A stretch of 34,305 bases of DNA from Desulfobacteraceae bacterium (GTDB taxonomy: Bacteria; Desulfobacterota; Desulfobacteria; Desulfobacterales; Desulfosarcinaceae): NCBI GenBank assembly GCA_003599575.1, contig QZKV01000084.1:1-34305 (forward strand). The letters are read 5' to 3'. Below are positions 7,712 through 16,747 of the stretch, piece after piece. Position 1 is the first letter of the stretch; each line of letters opens with the position of its first letter. The notes under the pieces are model-generated. The model was not told where the DNA came from. It searched no databases and was given only the letters and a program-made list of their open reading frames with translations. A program made the position numbers and the translations under genes.

Positions 7712-8749
7712 ATGCAGGGCAAAGACAAGCTGAGATTCATTTTTTCGATTTTACTCGCCGTGGTCTTAATGGGTGCTGCCCCGGCTGCCGCCAAAACAGT
7801 GACTTTGCGATGGGCGCACTACGTTCCCGACCATCCGATTTTTGTAGCAGCCGACAGCCATTTTGCCAAACGCGTGGAAGAGATCACAGGCGGCGAGGTC
7901 AAGGTGCAAATTTTCTACGGAGAAACGCTCGGCAAAGTAAAGGAAATGCTGGGCCTGGTCAAAAACGGCACCGTCGATATGGCCAGTTTCCCGACCGGTT
8001 ATTTTACCAGCGCTTTTCCGTTGTGGTCTGCACCCAACAACCTTCCGTTCACCATGTCCGATCTGGACCAGGCTTACCGAACGGCCGTTGACCTGCCATC
8101 CAAGCTGGAGGGGGTTCAGGAAGAGATTAAAAAGCAAAACTTGAGGTTGTTGTTTCACCATGTGCTCTCCCCCTACCAGGTATTCTCTACCAAGCCCTTG
8201 ACGAAATTCGAAGACTGGAAGGGCATAAAGGTGCGTACCTGGGGAGCCTATATGCCGGATGCCTTTGCAGCCGCAGGCGCCGTGGCGGTCAATGTGTTTC
8301 CGGCCGAAGTATACGAATCGCTTAAACGCGGAGTGGTAGACGCTGCGATTTGGCCTTTGGAGCTGGGTTTAATACAAAAGCATTATGAGGTCGCGCCAAA
8401 TGTTTGTCTATGGAATTTGGGCACCTTTATCGGCTGGGGAAATTGGATCAATCTGAATTCCTGGAATAAACTCACACCTGAACAACAGAAAGCCTTCACC
8501 GATGCCGCTGTGGAATCCCGCAAGGTGGAGCTTGATTCGCGTGCCAAAATGGATATAGAGGCGCGCGAAAAGTTGATTGCCCTGAAAGCCAGAATTATCG
8601 AAATCGATCCGGCGGAACGGCAGAAGTGGATTGATGCCAGCCCCAACTTCCTTGATCAATGGGTTTCCGAGATGAAAGACAAAGGGCTCGGCAAGGATGC
8701 CGACGAGCTAAAAGCACAATGGCAAAAAGTTATCGGCCAGGCAAAGTGA
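7712..8749 (+). CDS. dctP: TRAP transporter solute-binding protein DctP (system 1)
   Basis: Periplasmic binding protein (345 aa) that captures an organic acid and hands it to the DctQM membrane unit. A signal peptide of about 27 residues ends at an Ala-Ala-Ala-type cleavage site, before the mature start KTVTLRWAHYVPDHP. The segment WKGIKVRTWG contains the conserved arginine that clamps the ligand carboxylate in DctP proteins. FPAEVYESLKRGVVDAAIWP is the usual C-terminal lobe signature. ATG 7712 is preceded by AGGAGG; an upstream in-frame ATG at 7631 lies inside the SDR gene and is rejected. The position directly after isomerase and SDR genes suggests that this system imports the pathway's substrate. 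Confidence 0.9.
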   Translation: MQGKDKLRFIFSILLAVVLMGAAPAAAKTVTLRWAHYVPDHPIFVAADSHFAKRVEEITGGEVKVQIFYGETLGKVKEMLGLVKNGTVDMASFPTGYFTSAFPLWSAPNNLPFTMSDLDQAYRTAVDLPSKLEGVQEEIKKQNLRLLFHHVLSPYQVFSTKPLTKFEDWKGIKVRTWGAYMPDAFAAAGAVAVNVFPAEVYESLKRGVVDAAIWPLELGLIQKHYEVAPNVCLWNLGTFIGWGNWINLNSWNKLTPEQQKAFTDAAVESRKVELDSRAKMDIEAREKLIALKARIIEIDPAERQKWIDASPNFLDQWVSEMKDKGLGKDADELKAQWQKVIGQAK

Positions 8750-8833
8750 ATTGGGTCGAATATCGGTAGTGCAGCAATGCGCCCGGTCAGGAATCGGACA
8801 TTTGGGCATGTGATGCCATTATGAGATGGATAT

Positions 8834-9343
8834 ATGCTTTGTTGGGGTAGCGCATCGCGTTTGATTGAAAAGTCCGTCGAAAAGGCGGGCGCCTGGTTTG
8901 CGTCGATTACTTCTCTGGCGACGGTCTTGATGATTCTGACCGGGGCGTTGGATATCCTGGGAACAACACTTTTCAATTCTCCGGTACCTGCCACCTATGA
9001 GAGCACCGAAGCACTCATGGTTGCCCTGGTCTTTGGCGGATTAGCTTATGCGCAAACTCAAAAGCGGCACGTCCGGGTCGAGTTCTTAACACTGCGTTTG
9101 ATGCCCCCCTGGAAAGCCGGTCTTGATCTTTTCGGTCTGCTGATGGGTCTGGGGTTTTTCGTCCTGTTCAGTTGGTCGGCCTGGGGTTATTTCTGGGAGA
9201 GCTGGGCGGTCCGGGAATTTGAATCCAGCGGAATCCGATTTCCGATTTATCCTACCAAGTTCATTATGTTCGCCGGCTCCGCCCTGATCACACTGCAACT
9301 ATTTATCGATAGCATCAAGGGGACCAAACGTCTTTTCCGGTAG
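8834..9343 (+). CDS. dctQ: TRAP transporter small membrane subunit DctQ (system 1)
   Basis: Small integral membrane subunit (169 aa) with four predicted transmembrane helices, about residues 15-40, 55-75, 95-120 and 135-155. ESTEALMVALVFGGLAYAQ and the basic QKRHVRVEF loop are typical of DctQ proteins. It links the periplasmic DctP to the DctM channel. It follows dctP by 84 nt and precedes dctM by about 60 nt. The Shine-Dalgarno sequence is weak (GAGATGGA), the least certain start in the cluster. The order P-Q-M is that of a complete secondary TRAP transporter. Confidence 0.84.
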   Translation: MLCWGSASRLIEKSVEKAGAWFASITSLATVLMILTGALDILGTTLFNSPVPATYESTEALMVALVFGGLAYAQTQKRHVRVEFLTLRLMPPWKAGLDLFGLLMGLGFFVLFSWSAWGYFWESWAVREFESSGIRFPIYPTKFIMFAGSALITLQLFIDSIKGTKRLFR

Positions 9344-9404
9344 AATGCAGTTCATGCAGCACGACTGTGTAAACTGCATTGGCATCAACAAGGAAGGCCA
9401 GCGC

Positions 9405-10715
9405 ATGGATCCAACCCTGCTCGGAGTGGCAAGCATCATTCTTTTGCTCGCACTGATTTTGCTCGGTGTGCCGGTTGCTTACGCCCTGGGTGGACTGGGC
9501 ATAATCGGCATGGGGCTGATTGTCGGCTTTCAGGGCTCCTTTGGACATATGGCCAGTGCGGCCTATGGCTTGAGCTCACAGTATGCTTGGGCTGTTTGTC
9601 CACTGTTTGTCATCATCGGCAGCTTGGCCGGGCAGGCCGGCGTTACCAATGAAGCATTCAATGCAGCCCGCAAATGGCTCGGAAAATTGCCGGGGGGATT
9701 GGCCATGGCGACCTGTGTGGCCTCGGGCGCATTTGCGGCCTGTTCAGGATCGACCGTGGCCAATGCGGCCATCTTCACCCCGCTGGCGTTGCCGGAGATG
9801 CTTCGTTCCGGCTACGATAAACGGTTGTCGGTTGGTTGCATAGCAGCATCAGGCACTTTTGCTGCCATGATACCACCAAGCCTTACCATGATTGTTTACT
9901 GCGTGATAACCAATGAGCCGATTGGCCAGGTGCTGGTCGGCGGGATTGTTCCGGGTGTCTTGACTGTGGTTATCTACCTCACAAGCATCTACCTGCGAGT
10001 TGTCCGGAATCCGGAATTGGCGCCCGCCCTGGAAGAGCGCTGCAGTCTTGGCGAAAAAGTCGCTTCATTAAAAGGCATTTGGCCTATCATGTCCATTTTC
10101 CTGGTCATCATAGGTGGAATCTACACCGGACTGTTTTCGCCATCTTCCGCCGGAGCTGCCGGAGCAGCCGCCACTTTGATCATCGTGGGTTTCCGTAAAA
10201 AGCTCAGCCTGGCGGTCTTGAAAAATGTATCGCTTGAAATCGGCCTGATCGTTTCAACGTTGTTTTTGATCATTATCGGCGGTTCTCTTTTCGGAAGGTT
10301 TTGGGTGCTGAGCGGATTTGTGAATACGGTCAGCAATTGGGTAACCGATCTGGCGATTTCGCCGATGCTTATCATCATCATGTTCATGCTCCTGTTTATT
10401 TTACTGGGATGTTTTCTAGACCCACCTTCAATGATGGTAATCACTCTGCCAATCGTACATCCGATTGTCATTGAACTGGGTTTCAGCGGCATATGGTTCG
10501 GCATTTTAATGATCAAGGCCACTGAAATCGCCGTCATCACTCCGCCGATCGGTTTTAACGCCTATATCGTCCATTCGGCTGCCGCTGGAAAAGTACACTT
10601 GGAAGATGTCTTTGCAGGATTGACTCCATTTGTTCTACTGGAGCTGCTGACGCTGGCGATATTGATCATGTTCCCTCAGATCACTCTGTGGCTGCCACAG
10701 ACCATGACCTTTTAA
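9405..10715 (+). CDS. dctM: TRAP transporter large permease DctM (system 1)
   Basis: Large permease (436 aa, about 12 membrane helices) of the TRAP family, which couples solute entry to a sodium or proton gradient. GGLAMATCVASGAFAACSGSTVANAA includes the conserved Gly/Ser-rich re-entrant segment, and IPPSLTMIVY (about residues 155-165) and the later ITPPIGFNAYIV are DctM hallmarks. I chose ATG 9405 because AGGAAGG (9391-9397) lies 7 nt upstream and the protein then begins directly with the first helix. An in-frame ATG at 9345 would add 20 polar residues including two Cys and has no clear ribosome site. Confidence 0.88.
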   Translation: MDPTLLGVASIILLLALILLGVPVAYALGGLGIIGMGLIVGFQGSFGHMASAAYGLSSQYAWAVCPLFVIIGSLAGQAGVTNEAFNAARKWLGKLPGGLAMATCVASGAFAACSGSTVANAAIFTPLALPEMLRSGYDKRLSVGCIAASGTFAAMIPPSLTMIVYCVITNEPIGQVLVGGIVPGVLTVVIYLTSIYLRVVRNPELAPALEERCSLGEKVASLKGIWPIMSIFLVIIGGIYTGLFSPSSAGAAGAAATLIIVGFRKKLSLAVLKNVSLEIGLIVSTLFLIIIGGSLFGRFWVLSGFVNTVSNWVTDLAISPMLIIIMFMLLFILLGCFLDPPSMMVITLPIVHPIVIELGFSGIWFGILMIKATEIAVITPPIGFNAYIVHSAAAGKVHLEDVFAGLTPFVLLELLTLAILIMFPQITLWLPQTMTF

Positions 10716-10775
10716 GTTCATATTCATTTGAACGCCAAAAATAGATGACAGCAAATTTTTTGACGGAGAATCATT

Positions 10776-12656
10776 ATGGCAGAAATTTTCGAAATCGGCT
10801 GCTTGGCGGACATCGCGAAAATTGAAAAATTTCCTTATTGGGAGCGTGTAAAGGCAAAGAGCACATACGAGATAATCGCTAAAGGTGCTGGTCTTGCCCC
10901 GGATGCACCGGCAATCAGTTTCATCATGGATGGGGATAGCTATAGAGATCCAGTGGTGATTCGGTATGCCCAACTGTTGGGTCGCATCCATCAGACTGCA
11001 AACATGCTGCACGATATGGGGATCATGCCCGGAGACGTGGTGACCTATCTGCTGCCCAATCTGCCGCATACTCATTTCGTCCTTTGGGGGGCCGAAATTG
11101 CAGGCATTGCAAATCCCGTCAACCCGATGTTGGATGCCGGGACTATCAAGGACATCTGTGTGGCAGCCGGAACGAAGGTGCTGGTCGCCTTGGGAGAATA
11201 CCCCGGCACCGATATCTGGCAGAAAGTGCAAGCCATCCGTAAGGATATTCCGGCGTTAAAGGCCGTCATCCGAGTATTCGGGCCTTCCGATGAGAGTCAA
11301 GGAATCATCGGGTACGATGAAAAAATCGACCAGTACCCGGCGGATCGTCTGACTTTCAAGCGTGCAATTCAACCAGATGACATTGCTTCACTGTATCACA
11401 CCGGTGGCACAACCGGGAGGCCCAAGCTGGCCAAACGCACCCATTACAACGAGGTGGTGCTGGCCTTTGATATCGCCATAGCCTCTGAGCTTCAGGCCGG
11501 TGAGACGGTTATGTGCGGCTTGCCCCTGTTTCATTGCAATGGAACCTGTGTAACCGGATTGATGCCTTTTTCAACTGGTGGACACGTGGTGTTGTTGTCC
11601 CCGGCCGGCTACCGCGACCCAAAAATCATGCAGAACTTTTGGAAGATCGTAAACCATTACCGGCCGGCTTTCTTCTCCGCCGTTCCAACGGTGCTGGGTG
11701 TGCTGCTCAATATTCCAAAGGGCGACGCGGATACCAGTTCGCTCAGATACGCCTTGTGCGGTGCAGCGCCCTTATCGGTGGAATTATTCAAGAAGTTCGA
11801 AGAAAAATCCGGACTTAAAATTCTGGAAGGCTACGGTCTAACCGAAACGGCATGCGCTTCAGCCGTAAATCCCAAAGACGGGGAGCGCAAGATGGGCAGC
11901 ATCGGCATCCGCCTGCCGTACCACTGGATCAAAGTAGCTGTCCTGGATAAGGACGGCAAATTCCTGCGTGATGCTGAAACCGATGAGATCGGATCGATCT
12001 GTGTATCAGGCCCCTGTGTATTCAAAGGCTATGTGGAAGATATTCACAACCAGGGCATCTGGATCGACCCCGAAAAAAAATGGTTCAACACGGGCGATCT
12101 CGGCCGCCAGGATGCCGATGGCTACCTGTGGCTGACCGGCCGTCGCAAGGAACTGATCATCCGCGGCGGCCACAACATCGACCCGGCAGTCATCGAGGGC
12201 GCGCTCTATAAATTGGAGGGCGTCAAGTTGGCCGCGGCCGTGGGCCAACCGGATGCGCATGCCGGCGAAGTCCCGGCAGCCTACGTGGAACTGACCGAAG
12301 GCAGCGGGTTGGATGAAGCCGAAATATTGGAGTGGGCTCGTAACAACATAGGAGAGCGCGCGGCTGTACCCAAAACAGTGACCATCATAGACCAGATGCC
12401 GTTGACGGCTGTGGGCAAGATATTTAAACCTGCACTCCAGTGGCATGCAATTCAACGTGTTTATCAAAAATCGATCGAATCAACATGCGGCTTGACCGAT
12501 TCTGTTAAGGTGACCGTAGCAGAGGACAAGATTCACGGCACATCCGCAAGGATCACCGTCAAGCAATCCGGGATTGGTGAGAACAAGCCCATCGAAGAAC
12601 AAATTAAAGCAGCCCTGGCGCATTATACCATTCACTATGAAATCGCAGTAGAATGA
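10776..12656 (+). CDS. AMP-forming acyl-CoA synthetase (FadD-like)
   Basis: A 626-aa class I adenylate-forming enzyme that activates a carboxylic acid with ATP and coenzyme A. The ATP-binding loop is YHTGGTTGRPKLAKR (around residue 205). The adenylate motif is GYGLTETAC, the hinge Asp lies in FNTGDLG, and GRRKELIIRGGHNIDP marks the C-terminal domain. Lys548 in AVGKIFKP is the catalytic lysine. GGAG precedes the ATG. The protein carries a C-terminal tail of about 70 residues after the catalytic Lys, longer than in most acyl-CoA ligases. It sits between the first transporter and the lactonase-like gene. It could activate either the imported acid or a lyase product such as a short branched carboxylate (inference). 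Confidence 0.86.
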   Translation: MAEIFEIGCLADIAKIEKFPYWERVKAKSTYEIIAKGAGLAPDAPAISFIMDGDSYRDPVVIRYAQLLGRIHQTANMLHDMGIMPGDVVTYLLPNLPHTHFVLWGAEIAGIANPVNPMLDAGTIKDICVAAGTKVLVALGEYPGTDIWQKVQAIRKDIPALKAVIRVFGPSDESQGIIGYDEKIDQYPADRLTFKRAIQPDDIASLYHTGGTTGRPKLAKRTHYNEVVLAFDIAIASELQAGETVMCGLPLFHCNGTCVTGLMPFSTGGHVVLLSPAGYRDPKIMQNFWKIVNHYRPAFFSAVPTVLGVLLNIPKGDADTSSLRYALCGAAPLSVELFKKFEEKSGLKILEGYGLTETACASAVNPKDGERKMGSIGIRLPYHWIKVAVLDKDGKFLRDAETDEIGSICVSGPCVFKGYVEDIHNQGIWIDPEKKWFNTGDLGRQDADGYLWLTGRRKELIIRGGHNIDPAVIEGALYKLEGVKLAAAVGQPDAHAGEVPAAYVELTEGSGLDEAEILEWARNNIGERAAVPKTVTIIDQMPLTAVGKIFKPALQWHAIQRVYQKSIESTCGLTDSVKVTVAEDKIHGTSARITVKQSGIGENKPIEEQIKAALAHYTIHYEIAVE

Positions 12657-12707
12657 TGCGATGGTGCCATTGACTGATGCGATTTTCACGAGACAGGAGG
12701 CAAACCT

Positions 12708-13688
12708 TTGGGACTTGCAGCCGTAAATACAGTAACCGGACCGATAAGCGTTGATGAATTGGGCGTTGTCTTGATGCACGAACACATTCTGGTGGGCTAT
12801 CCCGGTTGGGAAGTAGATCAATCGGTAGCCCCGCTTGATCGTGCCTCCCTGGTCGCCAAAGCCGTCAAACTAATGGGAGAACTTAGGGCGCTCGGCGTCA
12901 ATACGGTTGTTGACGCAACTACGGCCGATTTCGGCCGCCAGGCGGATCTATATCAAGAAATCGCGGAAAAGTCTGAAATGCAGATCATCTGCGCCACGGG
13001 TCTGTACGGTGAAAATCGAGGCGGCTCCGAATACTGGAAGTTTCGTGCCCGCTTCGGAGAAATCGGCGCAGAAATCTATCACCTTTTTTTGCAGGAACTT
13101 ACCGTGGGGATCAAACAGTCGGCGATCAAGGCCGGGGTCATAAAACTTGTTTCGGGCAAGGGGGCCATCACCGATTATGAGAACAAGGTATTTCAAGCAG
13201 CGGCACGAGCCCAGCAGGAAACCGGTGTGCCGATCATCACCCACACCGAAATGGGCACCATGGGAAGAGAACAGGCCGATCTTCTCATTGCTGCCGGCGT
13301 CAAGCCTGCTAAAATTCAAATCGGACATATGAGCAACAGCACCGATCTGCAATATCATCTGAATGTCTTGGCCTCAGGGGTATACAGCGCGTTCGACCGA
13401 CTGGGCCTGGAGGGGCTCGCCGGTTCGCCGCCGGATTCGGCCAAGCTGCCGCTGTTGATAGAGCTGATTAAAAGGGGCTTCACTGAGCGTTTGATACTCT
13501 CCCATGACTACATCATGGCGTTTTTGGGACGCCCGCTGTCGATCAATCCGTCCGACATTCCGTCCCTGGCCAAATGGCATCCGAGCCATCTTTTTAAAAA
13601 TGTCCTGCCTGAACTGAAAGCCGCGGGTGTATCGGATGCGCAAATTTCGACCATGCTGAAGCAAAACCCCTGCCGGCTGTTTGGCTAG
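12708..13688 (+). CDS. Phosphotriesterase-family metal-dependent hydrolase, probable lactonase
   Basis: A 326-aa amidohydrolase-superfamily protein of the phosphotriesterase/PTE-like-lactonase group. All six binuclear-metal ligands are visible: His24 and His26 (MHEHI), Lys146 (GVIKLV, the carboxylated lysine), His179 (ITHTEMG), His207 (IGHMSN) and Asp267 (SHDY). Native activity in this family is mostly hydrolysis of lactones, and phosphotriesters are poor substrates. The start is TTG at 12708, supported by a perfect AGGAGG 7 nt upstream, with the conserved N-terminus LAAVNTVTGPIS following immediately. The preceding and following genes are an acyl-CoA ligase and a second TRAP system. I infer that it opens a lactone or cyclic ester/anhydride form of the pathway substrate. 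Confidence 0.85.
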   Translation: MGLAAVNTVTGPISVDELGVVLMHEHILVGYPGWEVDQSVAPLDRASLVAKAVKLMGELRALGVNTVVDATTADFGRQADLYQEIAEKSEMQIICATGLYGENRGGSEYWKFRARFGEIGAEIYHLFLQELTVGIKQSAIKAGVIKLVSGKGAITDYENKVFQAAARAQQETGVPIITHTEMGTMGREQADLLIAAGVKPAKIQIGHMSNSTDLQYHLNVLASGVYSAFDRLGLEGLAGSPPDSAKLPLLIELIKRGFTERLILSHDYIMAFLGRPLSINPSDIPSLAKWHPSHLFKNVLPELKAAGVSDAQISTMLKQNPCRLFG

Positions 13689-13785
13689 GCAAACACACAA
13701 TTCAAAACTTTCAGATCAGGAGACCCGGCTGAATAACAAATGAAGTTCCACCGCCATAACCGCTGAAAAGCGAAAAGGAGGAAGT

Positions 13786-14865
13786 ATGTCGGCAAAGTCT
13801 AGATGTGGCGCAATGAAGTGGTATTTGTCTTTGGGTTTGACTTTGGTAATGTTTTGCGTGATGTTCTCGGCCGCCGAGGCGGACCAAAAAGCCAAGGTCT
13901 ATAACTGGAAGTTTTTGGCCGTCGCGCCGGATATGCATCCAAACGGGAAAATACTTATTGAAGCATTCAAACGAATTGAAAGCCGCACCAACGGGCAGTT
14001 AAAGATCCAGTTTGTAAACTTCATGCAGACGCCCTACAAGGCCGATGAAGCATTGCGGGTTGTTCGTGACGGACTGGCCGATGGGGTCAGCATGCTTTGC
14101 GGCTACAATACCACGGATGCGCCCCTTTTAGGTGCCACGGAATTGCCGTTTCTACAGCTGACTTTCGAAAAAAATTATCACACCTTTTATGAAATCGTCG
14201 ATAAAGTCTGGAACCACCCGGAGGTTGACAAGCGGGTCCAAAAAGTCTGGGATCAATTCGACGCCGTGCCGGTGGGGCGAATCAACTGGGGTATTAATGA
14301 GATTTTCGGCCGCTCCGAGATCAGTAAACCCGCCGATCTGAGTGGCAAGCAAATTCGAGAATATTCCCCGGAAGGCGCCGAAACGTTAAAAGCACTCGGG
14401 GGATCGGCGGCGGTGCTGACCGGCGCGGAGGTCTATCCGGCTCTGCAGAGAGGCGTGGCCGATGGGTTCATCTCATCATGCCAAAGCGCGCAGCTGCTGA
14501 AATGGTTTGAAGTGTCAAAATCACTTTACGTCGTGCATTGGAAGGGCGGCAGTTCTTTTTTTCTCTACAACAAGTCCAAGTTAAATTCCCTGCCCCCTGA
14601 TTTCCGGAAGATATTGATTGAGGAGCACCAGGTTGCCGCAAAGGCGATCAACGACTTTACGACCAACTTCATTCCCAAATGCGAGGAGTTCATGTCCGGG
14701 CAGACCGGCTGGACAGTCAACTATGTAACCCAGGAAGAGTATACACAACTACGCAAAATCGCCCGGCAAAATGCATGGTCCAATTGGATCAAAAGGGTAG
14801 GACCTGAAGGCGGGGCGATGCTCAACTACTGCCTCGAGGCGATTGGGGACTCTGAAAGGTTTTAA
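13786..14865 (+). CDS. dctP: TRAP transporter solute-binding protein DctP (system 2)
   Basis: Second periplasmic solute-binding protein (359 aa), only distantly similar to the first. A signal peptide (basic start MSAKSRCGAMK, hydrophobic core around residues 13-32) ends near AAEAD. The mature domain has LSGKQIREYSPEGAETL, with the ligand-binding Arg, and GAEVYPALQRGVADGFISS, the DctP lobe motif. AAAAGGAGG lies just upstream of the ATG. The ligand pocket differs from that of system 1, so the two systems probably import different acids, or the same acid in different affinity ranges. It begins a tight P-Q-M set with gaps of 36 and 7 nt. Confidence 0.89.
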   Translation: MSAKSRCGAMKWYLSLGLTLVMFCVMFSAAEADQKAKVYNWKFLAVAPDMHPNGKILIEAFKRIESRTNGQLKIQFVNFMQTPYKADEALRVVRDGLADGVSMLCGYNTTDAPLLGATELPFLQLTFEKNYHTFYEIVDKVWNHPEVDKRVQKVWDQFDAVPVGRINWGINEIFGRSEISKPADLSGKQIREYSPEGAETLKALGGSAAVLTGAEVYPALQRGVADGFISSCQSAQLLKWFEVSKSLYVVHWKGGSSFFLYNKSKLNSLPPDFRKILIEEHQVAAKAINDFTTNFIPKCEEFMSGQTGWTVNYVTQEEYTQLRKIARQNAWSNWIKRVGPEGGAMLNYCLEAIGDSERF

Positions 14866-14901
14866 CCTGTAAGAAGGTATTCTCCGGGAGATGGTATCGT
14901 A

Positions 14902-15438
14902 ATGAAGATTCGCGAAGTATTCTCCACAATTGATCGTCTGGTCGGTCGGATCTCATCGGCTGGAATCCTGTTGAGCGCGATTGCACTGGCTGCCATGGGA
15001 GCGCTCATTGTTATCGAAATACTTGCGCGAAAATTATTTCATACCAGTGTGCATATTGCCATCGAATATACGGGTTACAGTCTGGCATTAATGATGGCCT
15101 TTTCCCTGGCCGATGTGACCCGCCGCAAAGTTCATTTAAATGTAGTGATTGTGCGCGATCGCTTAAATGCCCGCCACCGCCGTTATCTGGAATTGGTTTT
15201 TTCACTGCTTCTGTTTTTAGGCTACAATATAGTGCTTACGGGCGTTTGCTTTCGCTTATTCATGCAATCCCTGGAGCTCGACGCCCACTCCGGGGGAATC
15301 TCCCACACTCCCTTGTGGATACCCCAGAGCGTTTTATTCCTGGGGCTCATTCTCGCCGACATCCAAGTGGCTGGCAGCATCATCCAATGGTTCAAACGAA
15401 GTACAGTGGAAAGTGGCCTAAAGAAAACAGAAGGGTAG
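14902..15438 (+). CDS. dctQ: TRAP transporter small membrane subunit DctQ (system 2)
   Basis: A 178-aa membrane protein with four predicted helices, about residues 15-40, 50-70, 95-115 and 135-160. The DctQ-typical IEYTGYSLALMMAFSLADVT is followed by the basic loop RRKVHLNVVIVRDRL. A GGGAG (14886-14890) stands 11 nt before the ATG. The gene is 36 nt after dctP and 7 nt before dctM of the same system, so the subunits are surely co-expressed. Confidence 0.86.
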   Translation: MKIREVFSTIDRLVGRISSAGILLSAIALAAMGALIVIEILARKLFHTSVHIAIEYTGYSLALMMAFSLADVTRRKVHLNVVIVRDRLNARHRRYLELVFSLLLFLGYNIVLTGVCFRLFMQSLELDAHSGGISHTPLWIPQSVLFLGLILADIQVAGSIIQWFKRSTVESGLKKTEG

Positions 15439-15445
15439 AAAAGTC

Positions 15446-16738
15446 ATGCTGGTTGGCATTATCATGTTTATAGCGCTGTTTGTCCTTCTTTTGTCAGGGA
15501 TGCCGATTGCAGGTGCTCTTGGGCTGGTGGGCCTTGGCTCTATTATCATCCTGGATGTCAACCTGCTCAAGGGCATTTCCTCGGTGGTCTGGAACAACAG
15601 CACCAATTTTGTTCTTGCCGCCGCTCCGCTGTTCGTTCTGATGGGAGAAATCATGGTGCGCTCAGGCACCAGCGCGAAGTTCTACAGGGCCATTTCTGTA
15701 TGGGTTCGTTGGCTGCCTGGAGGGCTTTTGCAGGCCAATCTGGCCGCATGCACCATCTTTGCCGCCGTCAGCGGCTCCAGCGTTGCCACGGCCGCCACAA
15801 TGGGAACGGTCGCAATTCCGGAGATGGTGCGGCTGAAATACGATAAAGGCCTCATTTATGGTTCATTGGCGGCCGGTGGAACCCTTGGCATACTGATCCC
15901 GCCGAGTATTGCCATGATCATCTACGGATCCTTGACCAACGAGTCGGTTGGCCGTCTGTTCATCGGGGGAATCATACCGGGCTTTCTTATGGCCGCCATG
16001 TTTGCTGTTTATATCATGATCCGGGCAGCGCTTGATAAGAAAATCGCCCCTGTTGAAGCGTCATCCAAAATGACCCCGCGGGAATTGCTGCTTTCCACTT
16101 ACGACATTGCGCCTACCATGCTCCTCCTGATCGTTATCATAGGAGGAATATACCTGGGTTGGGCAACACCGACTGAAATTGCGGCCCTGGGTGTGGCCTT
16201 TAGTCTGTTAATAGCAGTAGGCACGCGGCAGTACAGCTGGCAAAAATTCGGACAATCCCTGATCTACACGGTTTCCATGACCAGCATGCTATTATTTGTC
16301 ATTATCGGTGCCCAGGTTTTTTCGTTTGCCCTTTTCAGCTGGGGAGCAACATTTGAAATCGCCACCCAGGTCGTTAGTTTACAAACGCATCCGCTGGTAG
16401 TTTGGACGCTTGTGATAATAGCCTACCTATTTTTAGGAATGTTCATCGACGCCATATCCATGATGGTTCTGACGGTTATGGTGGTGCAGCCGATCATCGT
16501 GCAGCTCGGTTTCGATTCTCTTTGGTTCGGTGTTACCCTCGTGCTGTTATTAGAGATCGGATTGATTACGCCGCCCGTCGGGCTCAATCTCTATGCCATC
16601 AAAGCCGTTGCCGATGATGCTTCATTTAAGCAAATCGTATCCGGGTCATTTCCCTTTGTCATTCTTTTGCTGGTCGGCATTCTTTTCTTAACGATATTTC
16701 CCCAACTGGTGCTCTGGTTGCCATCGAAGATATTTTGA
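15446..16738 (+). CDS. dctM: TRAP transporter large permease DctM (system 2)
   Basis: A 430-aa TRAP permease with about 12 transmembrane helices. FAAVSGSSVATAATMG is the conserved re-entrant segment, and LIPPSIAMIIYGSLTNESVG and LITPPVGLNLYAIKAV are family signatures. Overall layout matches DctM of system 1. AGAAGGG lies 10 nt before the ATG. The downstream SDR begins 9 nt after the stop, which ties transport to metabolism in this part of the operon. The substrate is likely a carboxylic acid, as in nearly all characterised TRAP systems. Confidence 0.89.
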   Translation: MLVGIIMFIALFVLLLSGMPIAGALGLVGLGSIIILDVNLLKGISSVVWNNSTNFVLAAAPLFVLMGEIMVRSGTSAKFYRAISVWVRWLPGGLLQANLAACTIFAAVSGSSVATAATMGTVAIPEMVRLKYDKGLIYGSLAAGGTLGILIPPSIAMIIYGSLTNESVGRLFIGGIIPGFLMAAMFAVYIMIRAALDKKIAPVEASSKMTPRELLLSTYDIAPTMLLLIVIIGGIYLGWATPTEIAALGVAFSLLIAVGTRQYSWQKFGQSLIYTVSMTSMLLFVIIGAQVFSFALFSWGATFEIATQVVSLQTHPLVVWTLVIIAYLFLGMFIDAISMMVLTVMVVQPIIVQLGFDSLWFGVTLVLLLEIGLITPPVGLNLYAIKAVADDASFKQIVSGSFPFVILLLVGILFLTIFPQLVLWLPSKIF

Positions 16739-16747
16739 GGTTTGAAA

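Noticed and set aside
8811..8829. MarR-operator-like GATGCCATTATGAG before dctQ
   Set aside because: Only a short stretch resembles the right arm and there is no matching left arm, so it may be chance.
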